A DNA stretch of 64,000 nucleotides, from contig NZ_JAWRCU010000009.1 of assembly GCF_033542235.1 (NCBI RefSeq), positions 215,901 to 279,900 of the forward strand, in the 5' to 3' direction. This DNA is from JAWRCU01 sp033542235. GTDB taxonomy: Bacteria; Pseudomonadota; Alphaproteobacteria; Rhizobiales; Rhizobiaceae. The position numbers and the translations under genes are program-made. Positions 8,438-17,043 of this stretch are shown piece by piece (position 1 is the stretch's first letter; each line of letters starts with the position of its first letter). Below the pieces are notes generated by a model that saw nothing but the letters and a program-made list of their open reading frames with translations, was not told where the DNA came from and searched no databases.

Positions 8438-9148
8438 ATGGAAGCTGCCGACAGGGAAAACGGGGGCGGCAGCGTCCACGACTCCGTAGTCAAGTTGCTG
8501 GGGAGCCGCATCCTCGATGGAACATATGCCCCCGGCGACACGCTACCGCGTGAGGATGAGCTGGGCGCGATGCTCGGGGTCAGCCGCACCTCGGTGAGGG
8601 AGGCGGTCAAGGTGCTGTCCGCAAAAGGTCTCGTGGAGGCCAAGAGGCGGGTCGGCGTACGCGTCCTTCAGCGCGATGAGTGGCGCATGCTGGACCCGAT
8701 CGTCCTGAACTGGCACCCCGCGATCCAGAAAGACCGGGAACTGATAGCTGGACTCATCGAAGCCCGCCGGATTTTCGAGCCGGCGGCTGCCGAGCTCGCC
8801 GCACGACGGGCCACGGCCGCGGATCTAGCCAGGATCGAAGAAGCCTATATCGCGATGGAAGCAGCTATTCCCGATGATCCGGACGGCGTCTGCCAGGCCG
8901 ATCTCGCCTTCCACAGCAATGTGATCGCCGCCAGCCATAACGTGGTGCTACGTGGACTGATCGGGATGCTCGAGGCGGCGCTGAAAGCCTCTTTCCTGGT
9001 GACGAATCCGCTGATGGAAGCGCAATCGCGAGCGCTTTTTGCGCACAAGGAAGTGGCTGAGGCGATCCGTATGCGCGACACCGCAAGAGCAAGGGAGGCG
9101 ATGAACCGGCTGCTCGACATCGCGGCGCACGATCTGCGGCTGTCATGA
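8438..9148 (+). CDS. FadR-subfamily GntR transcriptional regulator
   Basis: 236 residues. N-terminal winged helix (GTYAPGDTLPREDELGAMLG, then SRTSVREAVKVLSAKGLVEA) and a C-terminal all-helical FCD ligand domain (FEPAAAELAARRATAADLARI, ADLAFHSNVIAASHN). The ATG at 8438 is preferred over 8411 and the upstream TTG because AAAGGA precedes it at good spacing. It lies between the dehydrogenase and the dehydratase genes and probably represses them. A palindrome at 9193-9218, just downstream, is a candidate operator. A paralogue at 62985 controls the second sugar cluster. Confidence 0.92.
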   Translation: MEAADRENGGGSVHDSVVKLLGSRILDGTYAPGDTLPREDELGAMLGVSRTSVREAVKVLSAKGLVEAKRRVGVRVLQRDEWRMLDPIVLNWHPAIQKDRELIAGLIEARRIFEPAAAELAARRATAADLARIEEAYIAMEAAIPDDPDGVCQADLAFHSNVIAASHNVVLRGLIGMLEAALKASFLVTNPLMEAQSRALFAHKEVAEAIRMRDTARAREAMNRLLDIAAHDLRLS

Positions 9149-9192
9149 CGTCGCTTGCCCTTGGGCCGCGCCAGTCTTGACCGCCTGAATTG

Positions 9193-9218
9193 TCGTATGA
9201 TAGCGAGAATTCATACGA
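9193..9218. promoter_or_regulatory. Candidate operator palindrome upstream of the dehydratase gene
   Basis: A perfect inverted repeat, TCGTATGA, 10-base spacer, TCATACGA, lies 25 bases before the TTG start of the dehydratase and 45 bases after the FadR-type gene stop. The position fits an operator for the adjacent regulator. The half-site GTATGA recurs at 58059-58064 in front of the decayed dehydratase of the second cluster. Binding is inferred. Confidence 0.5.
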
Positions 9219-9243
9219 TCTATCGGAGCGGAGGAGCAAGGAC

Positions 9244-10416
9244 TTGAAGATCGTCGGCATCACGACGCGTGTCGTGAACGCAGACATGCGCAACTGGGTG
9301 TTCGTGCGCGTCGAAACTGATCGGCCGGGCCTTTACGGCTGGGGGGAGGCGACGCTCGAATGGAAGACCCAGGCTGTCGTCGGGGCCATCAATGACCTCG
9401 CGCCGCTGCTGATCGGCCGCGACCCGCGCGACATCGAGCAGGCCGTGCGCACCCTCAAGAAGCACTCCTTCTGGCGACTTGGCGTCATCGGCATGTCTGC
9501 CATTTCCGGCATCGAGCTTGCGCTCTGGGACATCCTTGGAAAGTGGCTGGACCAGCCGGTCTGGCGGCTTCTCGGCGGAAAAGTGCGCGACCGCGTCAAG
9601 ATCTATACCCATCTGGGCCTCGGTGACATGCGCGCCGTTTACGAGTCGATGGAGACGGAGCCGCTTGTCCAGCGGGCGGCGGAGGTCGTGCAGCAGGGCT
9701 ATCGCGCCCTCAAAGCCGTGTTCATTCCCTATACGCATTATTCAGCCCCTCTGCCCGAGGTCGACAAGGTAGCGAAGCTGATGGAGGCGCTGCGCGCCAC
9801 GGTGGGACCGGAGATCGAAATCATGGTCGATTTCCATGGCCGGCCCGCTTCCGCCGCCGCCGCGCTCGCTTACATCGACGCGCTCGCGCCGGGGCGGCCC
9901 ATGTTCGTGGAAGAGCCCGTGCCACCGGGCGAGACCGGTGCGCTTATGCAGGTGGCCGCCAAATCGCGCGTGCCGCTTGCGACCGGCGAACGCCTGGTGG
10001 ACCGGCCGGAATTCGATGACCTTTTCCGCGCCCGCGCGATCGATATCGTGCAGCCCGACATCTGCCATGTCGGCGGACTTTCGGAAGCAAAGAAGATCGC
10101 CGCCATGGCCGAGGCAGTCTCGGTGGGCGTCGCGCCGCACAATCCGCTTGGGCCGATCGCGGGGGCAGCGGCGCTGCATTTCGCTGTATCCACACCCAAC
10201 CACGTCATCCAGGAAGAGATGGTGGGCGCGGTGCCCTGGTATTTTGAAGTGGTAAAGGGGCCGATCCGCATGGTGGATGGTTGCTGGCAGGTGCCAGACG
10301 CGCCGGGCCTCGGCGTCGAGGTAGACGAGGCGGCCTGCGCGCGTCACCCTTACAAGCCGGAAGTCCTGCATACCGTCAACGCCGTGCTTTCAGACGGCAC
10401 GATCGTGGATTGGTGA
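9244..10416 (+). CDS. Mandelate racemase/enolase superfamily protein, D-galactonate dehydratase-like
   Basis: 390 residues. The family dehydrates sugar acids to 2-keto-3-deoxy acids. Metal and catalytic motifs match the DgoD group: MVDFHGR (Asp and His), FVEEPV (Glu), ATGERL (Glu), QPDICHVGG and APHNPLGPIAG (catalytic His). Start: TTG at 9244, because GGAGGAG is 7 bases upstream and the family N-terminus (KIVGITTRVV) begins there; the ORF extends to 9190 with no homology-like sequence. The exact sugar acid is not certain; galactonate or a related aldonate is the best guess. A degenerate paralogue with the same TTG start layout lies at 58092. Confidence 0.88.
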   Translation: MKIVGITTRVVNADMRNWVFVRVETDRPGLYGWGEATLEWKTQAVVGAINDLAPLLIGRDPRDIEQAVRTLKKHSFWRLGVIGMSAISGIELALWDILGKWLDQPVWRLLGGKVRDRVKIYTHLGLGDMRAVYESMETEPLVQRAAEVVQQGYRALKAVFIPYTHYSAPLPEVDKVAKLMEALRATVGPEIEIMVDFHGRPASAAAALAYIDALAPGRPMFVEEPVPPGETGALMQVAAKSRVPLATGERLVDRPEFDDLFRARAIDIVQPDICHVGGLSEAKKIAAMAEAVSVGVAPHNPLGPIAGAAALHFAVSTPNHVIQEEMVGAVPWYFEVVKGPIRMVDGCWQVPDAPGLGVEVDEAACARHPYKPEVLHTVNAVLSDGTIVDW

Positions 10417-10497
10417 AGCGATGGGCGGAGGTCGCCAGTCCAAGGTTGCCCTCCCTGCTGGAGCCGTCAAGGAACGACAGCGGGCGAGGGCCGCTCA

Positions 10498-11463
10498 ATG
10501 AGGGTGAGTGCCGTGACATTCGCTGCGTTGCGCAGCTTCGGTTCCGTCTGGATCGCCGTCCTCGGGCTCTATCTGATCGCCGGCCTCATCTCGCCGGCCA
10601 TGTTCAGCCTGGCGCAGGTCGTCAACATCCTTCAGGTTGCATCATTCCTCGGCGTCATCGCGGCGGGCCAGACGATCGTGATCCTGACCGGCGGCATCGA
10701 CCTCTCGCAGGCTGGGCTTGTGACGCTCACCAACATCCTGGCCACAGGCTTGATCGCGAGCCTGCCGGATAACGTCCCTTTCGCTCTTGCCGTTACGATC
10801 CTGGTGTCGCTTGCGATCGGCTTTCTGAATGGGCTTCTCGTTGCGTGGGTGGGCATCACGCCGCTGATTGCCACGCTCGGCAGCAATGCGATCCTGTTCG
10901 GCGCTGCCCTGGTCTACACGGGCGGCGCGCCGTCGGGCGGAACGCCGCCATCCTTTCAGTATTGGGGGAACGGCATGCTGCTGGGCCTGCCCATCCCCGT
11001 ACTTTTCTGGGCACTCGTCACCATTCTTCTCCTGGTTCTCACGCGCCGGACCGTTTGGGGGCGCCAGCTCTATGCAACCGGGGCCAATCCCCGCGCGGCG
11101 GCCATGATGGGCGTGCCCGTCAGCCCCGTGGTGATCTCGGCCTATATGCTTTCGGCGCTGATGGCGGCGCTCGGCGGCCTGATGCTTACCGCTTATATCG
11201 GCTCACCCTCCCTCGGGATCGGCAACCAGTTCATGCTGACCTCGGTCGCGGCCGTGGTGGTGGGAGGGGCGGCGCTCTCGGGCGGCGCCGGCAGCGTGCT
11301 CGCCACGGTGGGCGGGGCGATCTTCATCACGGAACTTTCGAGCCTGACCAACATCATGCGCGTGTCTACTGGCACGCAGTTTGTCGTCCAGGGAGTGTTG
11401 ATCCTGGTCAGCGTTGTTGCCTATCGCGCCCTTTCGGGCGTGCGGAGCGGCTCCCCGACGTGA
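10498..11463 (+). CDS. Sugar ABC transporter permease, RbsC/AraH family
   Basis: 321 residues, eight or more hydrophobic segments. Family motifs: VILTGGIDLS in the N-terminal half, RTVWGRQLYATGANPRAAAMMGV as the cytoplasmic coupling loop, and GGAALSGGAGSV near the C-terminus. It sits between the dehydratase and the binding-protein gene. The next-but-one gene also contains a permease domain fused to its ATPases, so this importer may be a heterodimeric permease system. Confidence 0.92.
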   Translation: MRVSAVTFAALRSFGSVWIAVLGLYLIAGLISPAMFSLAQVVNILQVASFLGVIAAGQTIVILTGGIDLSQAGLVTLTNILATGLIASLPDNVPFALAVTILVSLAIGFLNGLLVAWVGITPLIATLGSNAILFGAALVYTGGAPSGGTPPSFQYWGNGMLLGLPIPVLFWALVTILLLVLTRRTVWGRQLYATGANPRAAAMMGVPVSPVVISAYMLSALMAALGGLMLTAYIGSPSLGIGNQFMLTSVAAVVVGGAALSGGAGSVLATVGGAIFITELSSLTNIMRVSTGTQFVVQGVLILVSVVAYRALSGVRSGSPT

Positions 11464-11488
11464 GCCGGCAGTAGATCGGGAGGAAACA

Positions 11489-12565
11489 ATGAAAACCGGG
11501 AACAGTTATTTCAGCCGCCGCGCCATACTCAGCGCCGGCGCCGGACTTGTAGCTTTTGCCACCCTCGGCGGTCAGGTTCTGGCGCAAGAGGGCGTGCAGA
11601 TCACGCCCGTAGGCGAGAAGGTCAAGGGAACCGCCAAGCCGGGTCCCTATCGTATCGGGTTCTCCAACGGCTTCTCGGGAAATTCCTGGCGCGCCATGGC
11701 CATCGCCGCGCTGCAGGCGGAAGCGAAGAAGACGCCTGATATCGCCGACTTCATCATCGTCGATGGCCAGGGCGACATTAACAAGCAGGTCAACGATATC
11801 GAGACGCTGGCGAACCAGCAGGTGGACGCCATCCTCTGCATCGCAAATTCCGGCTCCGCCGTGGCGCCCGCGCTCAAGAATGCCACGGACGAGGGGATCG
11901 TCACCGTTCCTTTCAACCTGCCGGTCGACGGCGAAGGCTGGAGCACTTACGTGGGCACTGATCCGGTCAAGAAGGGTGGCGCGCTAGGCAAGTGGCTCAA
12001 CGACGCGCTCGGAGGGAAGGGAAAGATCGTGGCGCTCGGCGGTCTGCCTGGCAACTCCTATACGGCGGCCGGTTGGGACGGCGCGCAGAAGGCGTTCGGA
12101 CCCGGTATCGAGGTGCTGGCGTTCAAGGACGCCTTCTGGGAAGAAGACAAGGCCAAAGTCGTGATGGCCGACCTGATTGCAGCCTATCCAGAGATCGATG
12201 GCGTCTGGTGCGACGGCGGGCAGAACGCCACCGGCGCGATGAAGGCTTTGCTCGCTGCAGGGCGCCCGCTGGTGCCGGTAACCGGCGACGATTACAACGG
12301 CCTTCTCAAGCTCTACAAAGCCCAGAAGCCCAGCCAGCCGAAGTTCGACATCGGCCTGATGTCCGAGCCGACATGGCAGGGCATCTTCGCGCTTCGGGCG
12401 GCCGTCAGCCTGCTCAAGGGCGAAGAGGTCGCGAAACAGCAGATCCTGTCGCCTGCGCTCATCACCTCTGCGAACTACGAAAAATACATTCGGCCGGACC
12501 TGCCGGACGGCGTGTTTGTCGATACGTCGCTGACGGATGACGAACTGCGAGCCATCTTCAAGTAA
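11489..12565 (+). CDS. Sugar ABC transporter substrate-binding protein (RbsB-like, Tat-type signal)
   Basis: 358 residues of the periplasmic-binding-protein type 1 (ribose/galactose) family. The N-terminus carries FSRRAILSAGAG followed by a hydrophobic stretch and AQE, which resembles a twin-arginine signal rather than a plain Sec signal. The mature part starts YRIGFSNGFSGNSWRAMAI. The ATG at 11489 follows GGGAGGA; the upstream in-frame extension lies within the permease end. The stop is 4 bases before the fused ATPase-permease gene. Ligand: probably the sugar or sugar acid degraded by the neighbouring enzymes. Confidence 0.9.
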   Translation: MKTGNSYFSRRAILSAGAGLVAFATLGGQVLAQEGVQITPVGEKVKGTAKPGPYRIGFSNGFSGNSWRAMAIAALQAEAKKTPDIADFIIVDGQGDINKQVNDIETLANQQVDAILCIANSGSAVAPALKNATDEGIVTVPFNLPVDGEGWSTYVGTDPVKKGGALGKWLNDALGGKGKIVALGGLPGNSYTAAGWDGAQKAFGPGIEVLAFKDAFWEEDKAKVVMADLIAAYPEIDGVWCDGGQNATGAMKALLAAGRPLVPVTGDDYNGLLKLYKAQKPSQPKFDIGLMSEPTWQGIFALRAAVSLLKGEEVAKQQILSPALITSANYEKYIRPDLPDGVFVDTSLTDDELRAIFK

Positions 12566-12569
12566 TAAG

Positions 12570-15107
12570 ATGGCTGAAGGATCGGGCAAGGTGCTGCTGT
12601 CCGTCAGCGGCATCGAGAAGAGCTTCCCGGGGGTGCGAGCGCTGAAAGGCGTCTCGTTCGACGTGCGCGCCGGAGAAATCCACGCGCTCGTCGGCGAGAA
12701 CGGCGCCGGAAAATCAACGCTCATGCGCGTGCTTGTCGGCGTTCACCAGCCGGATGCCGGCTCGATCCTGGTCGAGGGGCGAAAGGTCGCGATCGCATCG
12801 CCCGCCGAAAGCTTCCGCCTGGGCATCGCTATGGTTTACCAGGACACGCGCCTGGTGCCCACGCTCGACGCCGCCGCCAACATCGCGCTCGGCCGGGAGC
12901 CTGGCGGGCCGCTGCTCGTCGATCGCGCCCGCATGATCTCGGATGCTGAGGCCGCCCTTTTGAAAGTGGGCTCCGAGGTAGGTGTCGGCATGCCCGCGGG
13001 AGAGCTGTCCCGCGCCGAACGCCAGCAGGTCGAGATTGCGCGCGCCTTGTCGCGCGATGCCCGGCTGCTCATTCTCGACGAACCGACGTCGGCGCTCACC
13101 TCCTCCGAGACGGAGCGCCTGTTCGCGCTGCTTCGCGGGCTGCGCGAGGAAGGCCGGGGCATCGTCTTCATCTCGCACCGTATTCCGGAAGTGCTGGCGC
13201 TTGCCGACCGGGTCACCGTGATGAAGGACGGCGACGTGGTCGGCACGCTGCCGGTTGCCGCGGCCGAGCCACAGCAGCTGGTAAGCATGATGGTCGGCCG
13301 ACCCGTGGAACTTGCCTATCCGGCGCGCGGTAAGGGGCAGGGCGATGTGGTGCTGTCCGTTCGGGGATTGCACGCCGCGTCAGGGTCTCCCCCCGTCGAT
13401 TTCGAGTTGCGCCGCAGTGAAATCCTGGGGTTGGCAGGCGTGCAGGGTGCGGGGCAACAGGACGTCGCGCGCGCCCTGTTTGGGCTCGGCGCGACGGCCG
13501 GCTCCATGGAACTCGCCGGCAAGACCTATTCGCCTTCCGGTCCCGCCGAAGCAATCCGGGAGGGCCTTGTCTATGTTCCTGCCGACAGAGCGGCCGAAAG
13601 CCTGTTCCTCGCCCATGGTATCCGGCCCAATATTTCGCTCCCGGAGATCGCACGCTTCATGCGTGCGGGCCTGATCGATGGCGATGCGGAAAGGAAGGTG
13701 GTGGGAGAGCAGGTAGCGCGGCTTGCCGTCAAGACGCCATCCATGGAGCAGCCCGTTGGCCTGCTCTCCGGCGGAAACCAGCAGAAGGTCGTGTTCGGGC
13801 GCTGGTTTCTTTCTTCGCCCACGGTCTTCGTCTTCGACGAGCCGACGCAAGGCGTCGATGTCGCGACGAAGCTGGAGCTCTACCGGCTCATGCGCGAGAT
13901 CGCAGAACGCGGTGCCGGCGTCATCGTCGTGTCGGCGGACCTCGTCGAGCTCATCAATCTTTCCGATCGCATCCTGGTTTTCTCTGACGGCCGGATCGTC
14001 GACGAAATGCCGAGCGAAGAAGCCACCGAAGCGCGCCTCGTGACGGGTTTCACGAAGGGCGAATCCTCGCGCCTGGCGGACGATTCATCTCATATGAAGG
14101 TCGCGCGCCAAGCGAATGGAAGGCCCTTGCTGCGGCGCTACACGCCGCCGCTGCTGATCGGGCTTCTGATTGTGGCTGTCATCCTGGCGACGGCGCTCGC
14201 GACACCCTACTTCCTGACCCCGCGCAATTTTTCTTCGATCGCCATCCAGGCCACGCCGCTGGTGATTGCCGCCCTTGGGCAGCTTTCGGTCATGCTGTTC
14301 GGCGGCATCGATCTGTCGATCGGGCCAGTGATCAGCCTCGTCACAGCCATAGCATCGCACCTCCTCGCCCGCGATTCCGGATTTCCCGTTCCGGTCGGCA
14401 TCGGGCTATGCCTGTGCGCAGGCCTGGCGATCGGGTTCTGCAACGGCCTGATCGTCGAAAAGCTGCGCATCCCCGACCTGGTCGCCACCCTCGCTACCTT
14501 CTCGATCGTCCAAGGCCTGGCTCTGATCGTGCGGCCGGCTCCGGGTGGCAGCGTCGATCCGGCCGTGGGATCGGCCATCCTGGCGCGGATCGGCTATGTG
14601 CCGGTTGCCTTCGTTGTCGCGGTGGCCGCGGTCGTCTGCTACGAGTTGCTGCTCGTCCGCGGTCGCATCGGTGCTCGCCTTTATGCCACGGGGGCGAGCC
14701 CGGAAGCGGCACGCGTGATGGGCATCGACACCGGCCGCGTGAAGATCGCGGCCTACACGTTCAGTGGCTTTGCCGCGGCGGTGGCGGGTCTCGTCATTGC
14801 CGCCCGCATCGGCTCCGGCGACCCGCAGGCGGGTTCGGCCTTCACGCTTGCTTCCGTGACCGCGGTGGTGGTCGGCGGAACGCCTGTTTTCGGCGGGTCG
14901 GGCACCGCCGCCGGCAGCTTCGCCGGCGCCTTTCTGGTCATGCTCTTGCAGAACGTGCTCAACCAGCTCCACGTCTCCGCTTATTGGCAATATGTCTGGA
15001 CCGGGTTCTTGACACTGCTTGCGGTGGCGATCTTCGCGCTTCGCGGTCCGCAGGCGCGCCAGCGGGCATCGCAATGGCTGACGCGGATGACGGGAGGGAC
15101 GAAATGA
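12570..15107 (+). CDS. Sugar ABC transporter, fused RbsA-type double ATPase and RbsC-type permease
   Basis: 845 residues, normally two proteins. Residues 1-500: two ABC domains of the RbsA/MglA type. The first has Walker A GENGAGKST, a degenerate signature LSRAERQQVEIARAL and Walker B LLILDEPTSAL. The second has a degenerate Walker A (GVQGAGQQD) and LLSGGNQQK. From about residue 517 (RRYTPPLLIGLLIVAVIL) the protein continues into a full RbsC-like permease (LFGGIDLSIGP, RIGARLYATGASPEAARVMG, VVVGGTPVFGG). The frame is open throughout with no internal stop, so the fusion is in the DNA. A separate permease at 10498 would pair with it. The stop overlaps the SMP-30 gene by 4 bases. Confidence 0.92.
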   Translation: MAEGSGKVLLSVSGIEKSFPGVRALKGVSFDVRAGEIHALVGENGAGKSTLMRVLVGVHQPDAGSILVEGRKVAIASPAESFRLGIAMVYQDTRLVPTLDAAANIALGREPGGPLLVDRARMISDAEAALLKVGSEVGVGMPAGELSRAERQQVEIARALSRDARLLILDEPTSALTSSETERLFALLRGLREEGRGIVFISHRIPEVLALADRVTVMKDGDVVGTLPVAAAEPQQLVSMMVGRPVELAYPARGKGQGDVVLSVRGLHAASGSPPVDFELRRSEILGLAGVQGAGQQDVARALFGLGATAGSMELAGKTYSPSGPAEAIREGLVYVPADRAAESLFLAHGIRPNISLPEIARFMRAGLIDGDAERKVVGEQVARLAVKTPSMEQPVGLLSGGNQQKVVFGRWFLSSPTVFVFDEPTQGVDVATKLELYRLMREIAERGAGVIVVSADLVELINLSDRILVFSDGRIVDEMPSEEATEARLVTGFTKGESSRLADDSSHMKVARQANGRPLLRRYTPPLLIGLLIVAVILATALATPYFLTPRNFSSIAIQATPLVIAALGQLSVMLFGGIDLSIGPVISLVTAIASHLLARDSGFPVPVGIGLCLCAGLAIGFCNGLIVEKLRIPDLVATLATFSIVQGLALIVRPAPGGSVDPAVGSAILARIGYVPVAFVVAVAAVVCYELLLVRGRIGARLYATGASPEAARVMGIDTGRVKIAAYTFSGFAAAVAGLVIAARIGSGDPQAGSAFTLASVTAVVVGGTPVFGGSGTAAGSFAGAFLVMLLQNVLNQLHVSAYWQYVWTGFLTLLAVAIFALRGPQARQRASQWLTRMTGGTK

Positions 15108-15982
15108 CAATAAGCAATGTGGTCGAAGTCGTCGCCTCGCGCGACAAGCTCGGCGAGGTCCCCGTCTGGGATGTCAAAGAGCAGGCGCTTTACTGGGTCG
15201 ATATCGAAGGCAAGCGCATGAAACGCTTCGACTATGCCAGCGGCCGGGTGGATCAATGGACGTTCCCGGAGCGGATTGGCTCCTTCGCGCTGCGCGAGCG
15301 CGGCGGCCTTGTCTGTGCCTTCGAGAGCGGGTTCGCCTTCTTCGATCCGACAACGGGCGCAATCGACTGGATCGCCCGGCCGGAAGCGCACATTCCACGC
15401 AATCGCTTCAATGACGGCAAGTGCGATCGTCAGGGGCGGTTCTGGGCGGGGACCATGGACGATCGGCTGACCGACCACACGGGCGGCCTCTATCGGCTCG
15501 ATCCGGACCTGAGGGTTTCGCAAGTGGAAACCGGCATCGGCATCTCGAACTCGCTCGCCTGGAGTCCCGACGACAGCATCTTCTATTTCGCCGATACGCT
15601 GGACCGCGCCATCTACCGATACGACTTTTCGCCAGTTGACGGCACTGTCTCCAACAAGCGTCTTTTCGCCTCCACGAAGAACGATCCGGGAGACCCGGAC
15701 GGTTCCACGATCGATGCCGAGGGCTATCTCTGGAACGCCCAGTGGGACGGCTGGCGCCTGACGCGCTACGCACCGGATGGCAGCGTCGATCGGATTGTCG
15801 AATTGCCGGTGCTGAAGCCCACCAGCTGCATTTTCGGCGGCCCCGACCTGTCGATCCTCTATGTCACCTCCGCGATCTGGGACCTCGAAGGGGAGGCACT
15901 CGCCAAACAGCCGCTCGCAGGCTCTCTCCTGGCCGTCGATGTTGGCGTGAGAGGGTTGCCGGAGCCCAGGTTCAGGGGATAG
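15104..15982 (+). CDS. SMP-30/gluconolactonase-family sugar lactonase
   Basis: 292 residues, six-bladed beta-propeller lactonase family. Metal ligands are visible in GEVPVWD (Glu near residue 18), RFNDGKCDRQGRFWAGTM (Asn), ISNSLAWSPDD and GSTIDAEGYLWNAQWDGW (Asp). The ATG at 15104 overlaps the transporter stop; the long upstream in-frame ORF is a shadow of the transporter gene. It would open the sugar lactone formed by the SDR enzyme and give the acid used by the dehydratase. The amidohydrolase at 6529 could act on a different lactone or replace it. Confidence 0.9.
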   Translation: MTISNVVEVVASRDKLGEVPVWDVKEQALYWVDIEGKRMKRFDYASGRVDQWTFPERIGSFALRERGGLVCAFESGFAFFDPTTGAIDWIARPEAHIPRNRFNDGKCDRQGRFWAGTMDDRLTDHTGGLYRLDPDLRVSQVETGIGISNSLAWSPDDSIFYFADTLDRAIYRYDFSPVDGTVSNKRLFASTKNDPGDPDGSTIDAEGYLWNAQWDGWRLTRYAPDGSVDRIVELPVLKPTSCIFGGPDLSILYVTSAIWDLEGEALAKQPLAGSLLAVDVGVRGLPEPRFRG

Positions 15983-16040
15983 AATTCATCCTGGATGCGG
16001 CTCATTGGGCAGGCCAATCAGGCAGGCCAAGGGTTCGAAA

Positions 16041-16676
16041 GTGTCGGCCGCCCGCATGCGCGCAAAATTGGCTCATTTCTGGGTGGGGCTGACTGCGGCT
16101 ATCGCGCTCGCAGGATGCGCTACGAGCGGTGAAGAACGCTCTGCGCAATACGCCGCCCTTGTCGATGCCGGCAATCGGATCCCAGCGGTCCCGATCGACA
16201 GGGTGCCTGCTCAATACCATCGCCAGATCGTGCCTTATCAGACCAGCGAAAAGCCCGGCACGATCATCGTCGAGACCGGTCCGAAGTTTCTTTACTACAC
16301 ACTGGGAGGCGGCAAGGCGATCCGGTATGGCGTCGGTGTCGGCGCGGCCGGCTATGCATGGCACGGCGTTGCCTATGTCGGACACAAGCGCGAATGGCCG
16401 GACTGGTATCCAACGCCGACATTGACGGCCCTCGAGAAGGAGAAATACGGCCTCGACGTGCCTCCTCGCTGGCCGGGCGGCCTCTCCAACCCGCTCGGTG
16501 CCCGCGCGCTCTATCTCTATGACGAGCACGGAGACACCTTGTATCGCCTGCACGGTACCCCCCAATGGTCGTCGATCGGCAAGTCTGTCTCAGGGGGGTG
16601 CATTCGCCTTTTCAATCAGGACATCATCGATCTCTACAACCGCGCAGGAATGGGCGCCAAGGTGATCGTAAGCTAG
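16041..16676 (+). CDS. L,D-transpeptidase (YkuD domain) lipoprotein
   Basis: 211 residues from GTG 16041 (AAGGG 7 bases upstream); ATG 16056 is an alternative. A signal peptide ends in the lipobox LAGC, so it is probably a periplasmic lipoprotein. The C-terminal catalytic motif reads RLHGTPQW, then SVSGGCIRLFNQDIIDLY, with the nucleophilic Cys and the family's His, Gly, Arg. It would make 3-3 peptidoglycan cross-links or anchor proteins to peptidoglycan. Rhizobia encode many paralogues. It is separate from the sugar operon (58 bases after it). Confidence 0.92.
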   Translation: MSAARMRAKLAHFWVGLTAAIALAGCATSGEERSAQYAALVDAGNRIPAVPIDRVPAQYHRQIVPYQTSEKPGTIIVETGPKFLYYTLGGGKAIRYGVGVGAAGYAWHGVAYVGHKREWPDWYPTPTLTALEKEKYGLDVPPRWPGGLSNPLGARALYLYDEHGDTLYRLHGTPQWSSIGKSVSGGCIRLFNQDIIDLYNRAGMGAKVIVS

Positions 16677-17043
16677 AGCAAGGCCGCCACTTCACCGAAG
16701 CCGGATGCACGAGGGAGGAAGAGAGTGAGGAGGAACTACTTTCGAGAAGCGATTCCGTGTAGCTTCGGTTCACCATGAGAAACGGCACTGTCACCAAACG
16801 GGATATATTCGCCGGTCAGAATCCCGGCTAAGAACAGCGAGGGCGACGGCGAACCGATCCGCGGGTAGTGTCCGGATTCTGAAATCCAGATGAGTGCGAT
16901 ATCAAGGGCAGTGCGAATTCTGATTCAAAAGGCTCCGGTAACCTGTTGATTTCGAGTTCCGCTTTGATTTCGAGGCTCGCTCCTCGCAAGGTATCGAAAT
17001 CATCTGAATTTCGAAATCTCGACACAAGACGAGACAAAGAACC
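16677..17043. other. Intergenic region, no gene supported
   Basis: About 370 bases of lower GC between the L,D-transpeptidase and the LssY_C gene. A minus-strand ORF covers part of it and continues antisense through LssY_C, but its translation shows no family features. The sequence holds short repeated motifs (ATTTCGA/TCGAAAT types near 16950-17030). Promoter elements of the next gene are presumably here, but none stands out. Confidence 0.5.
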
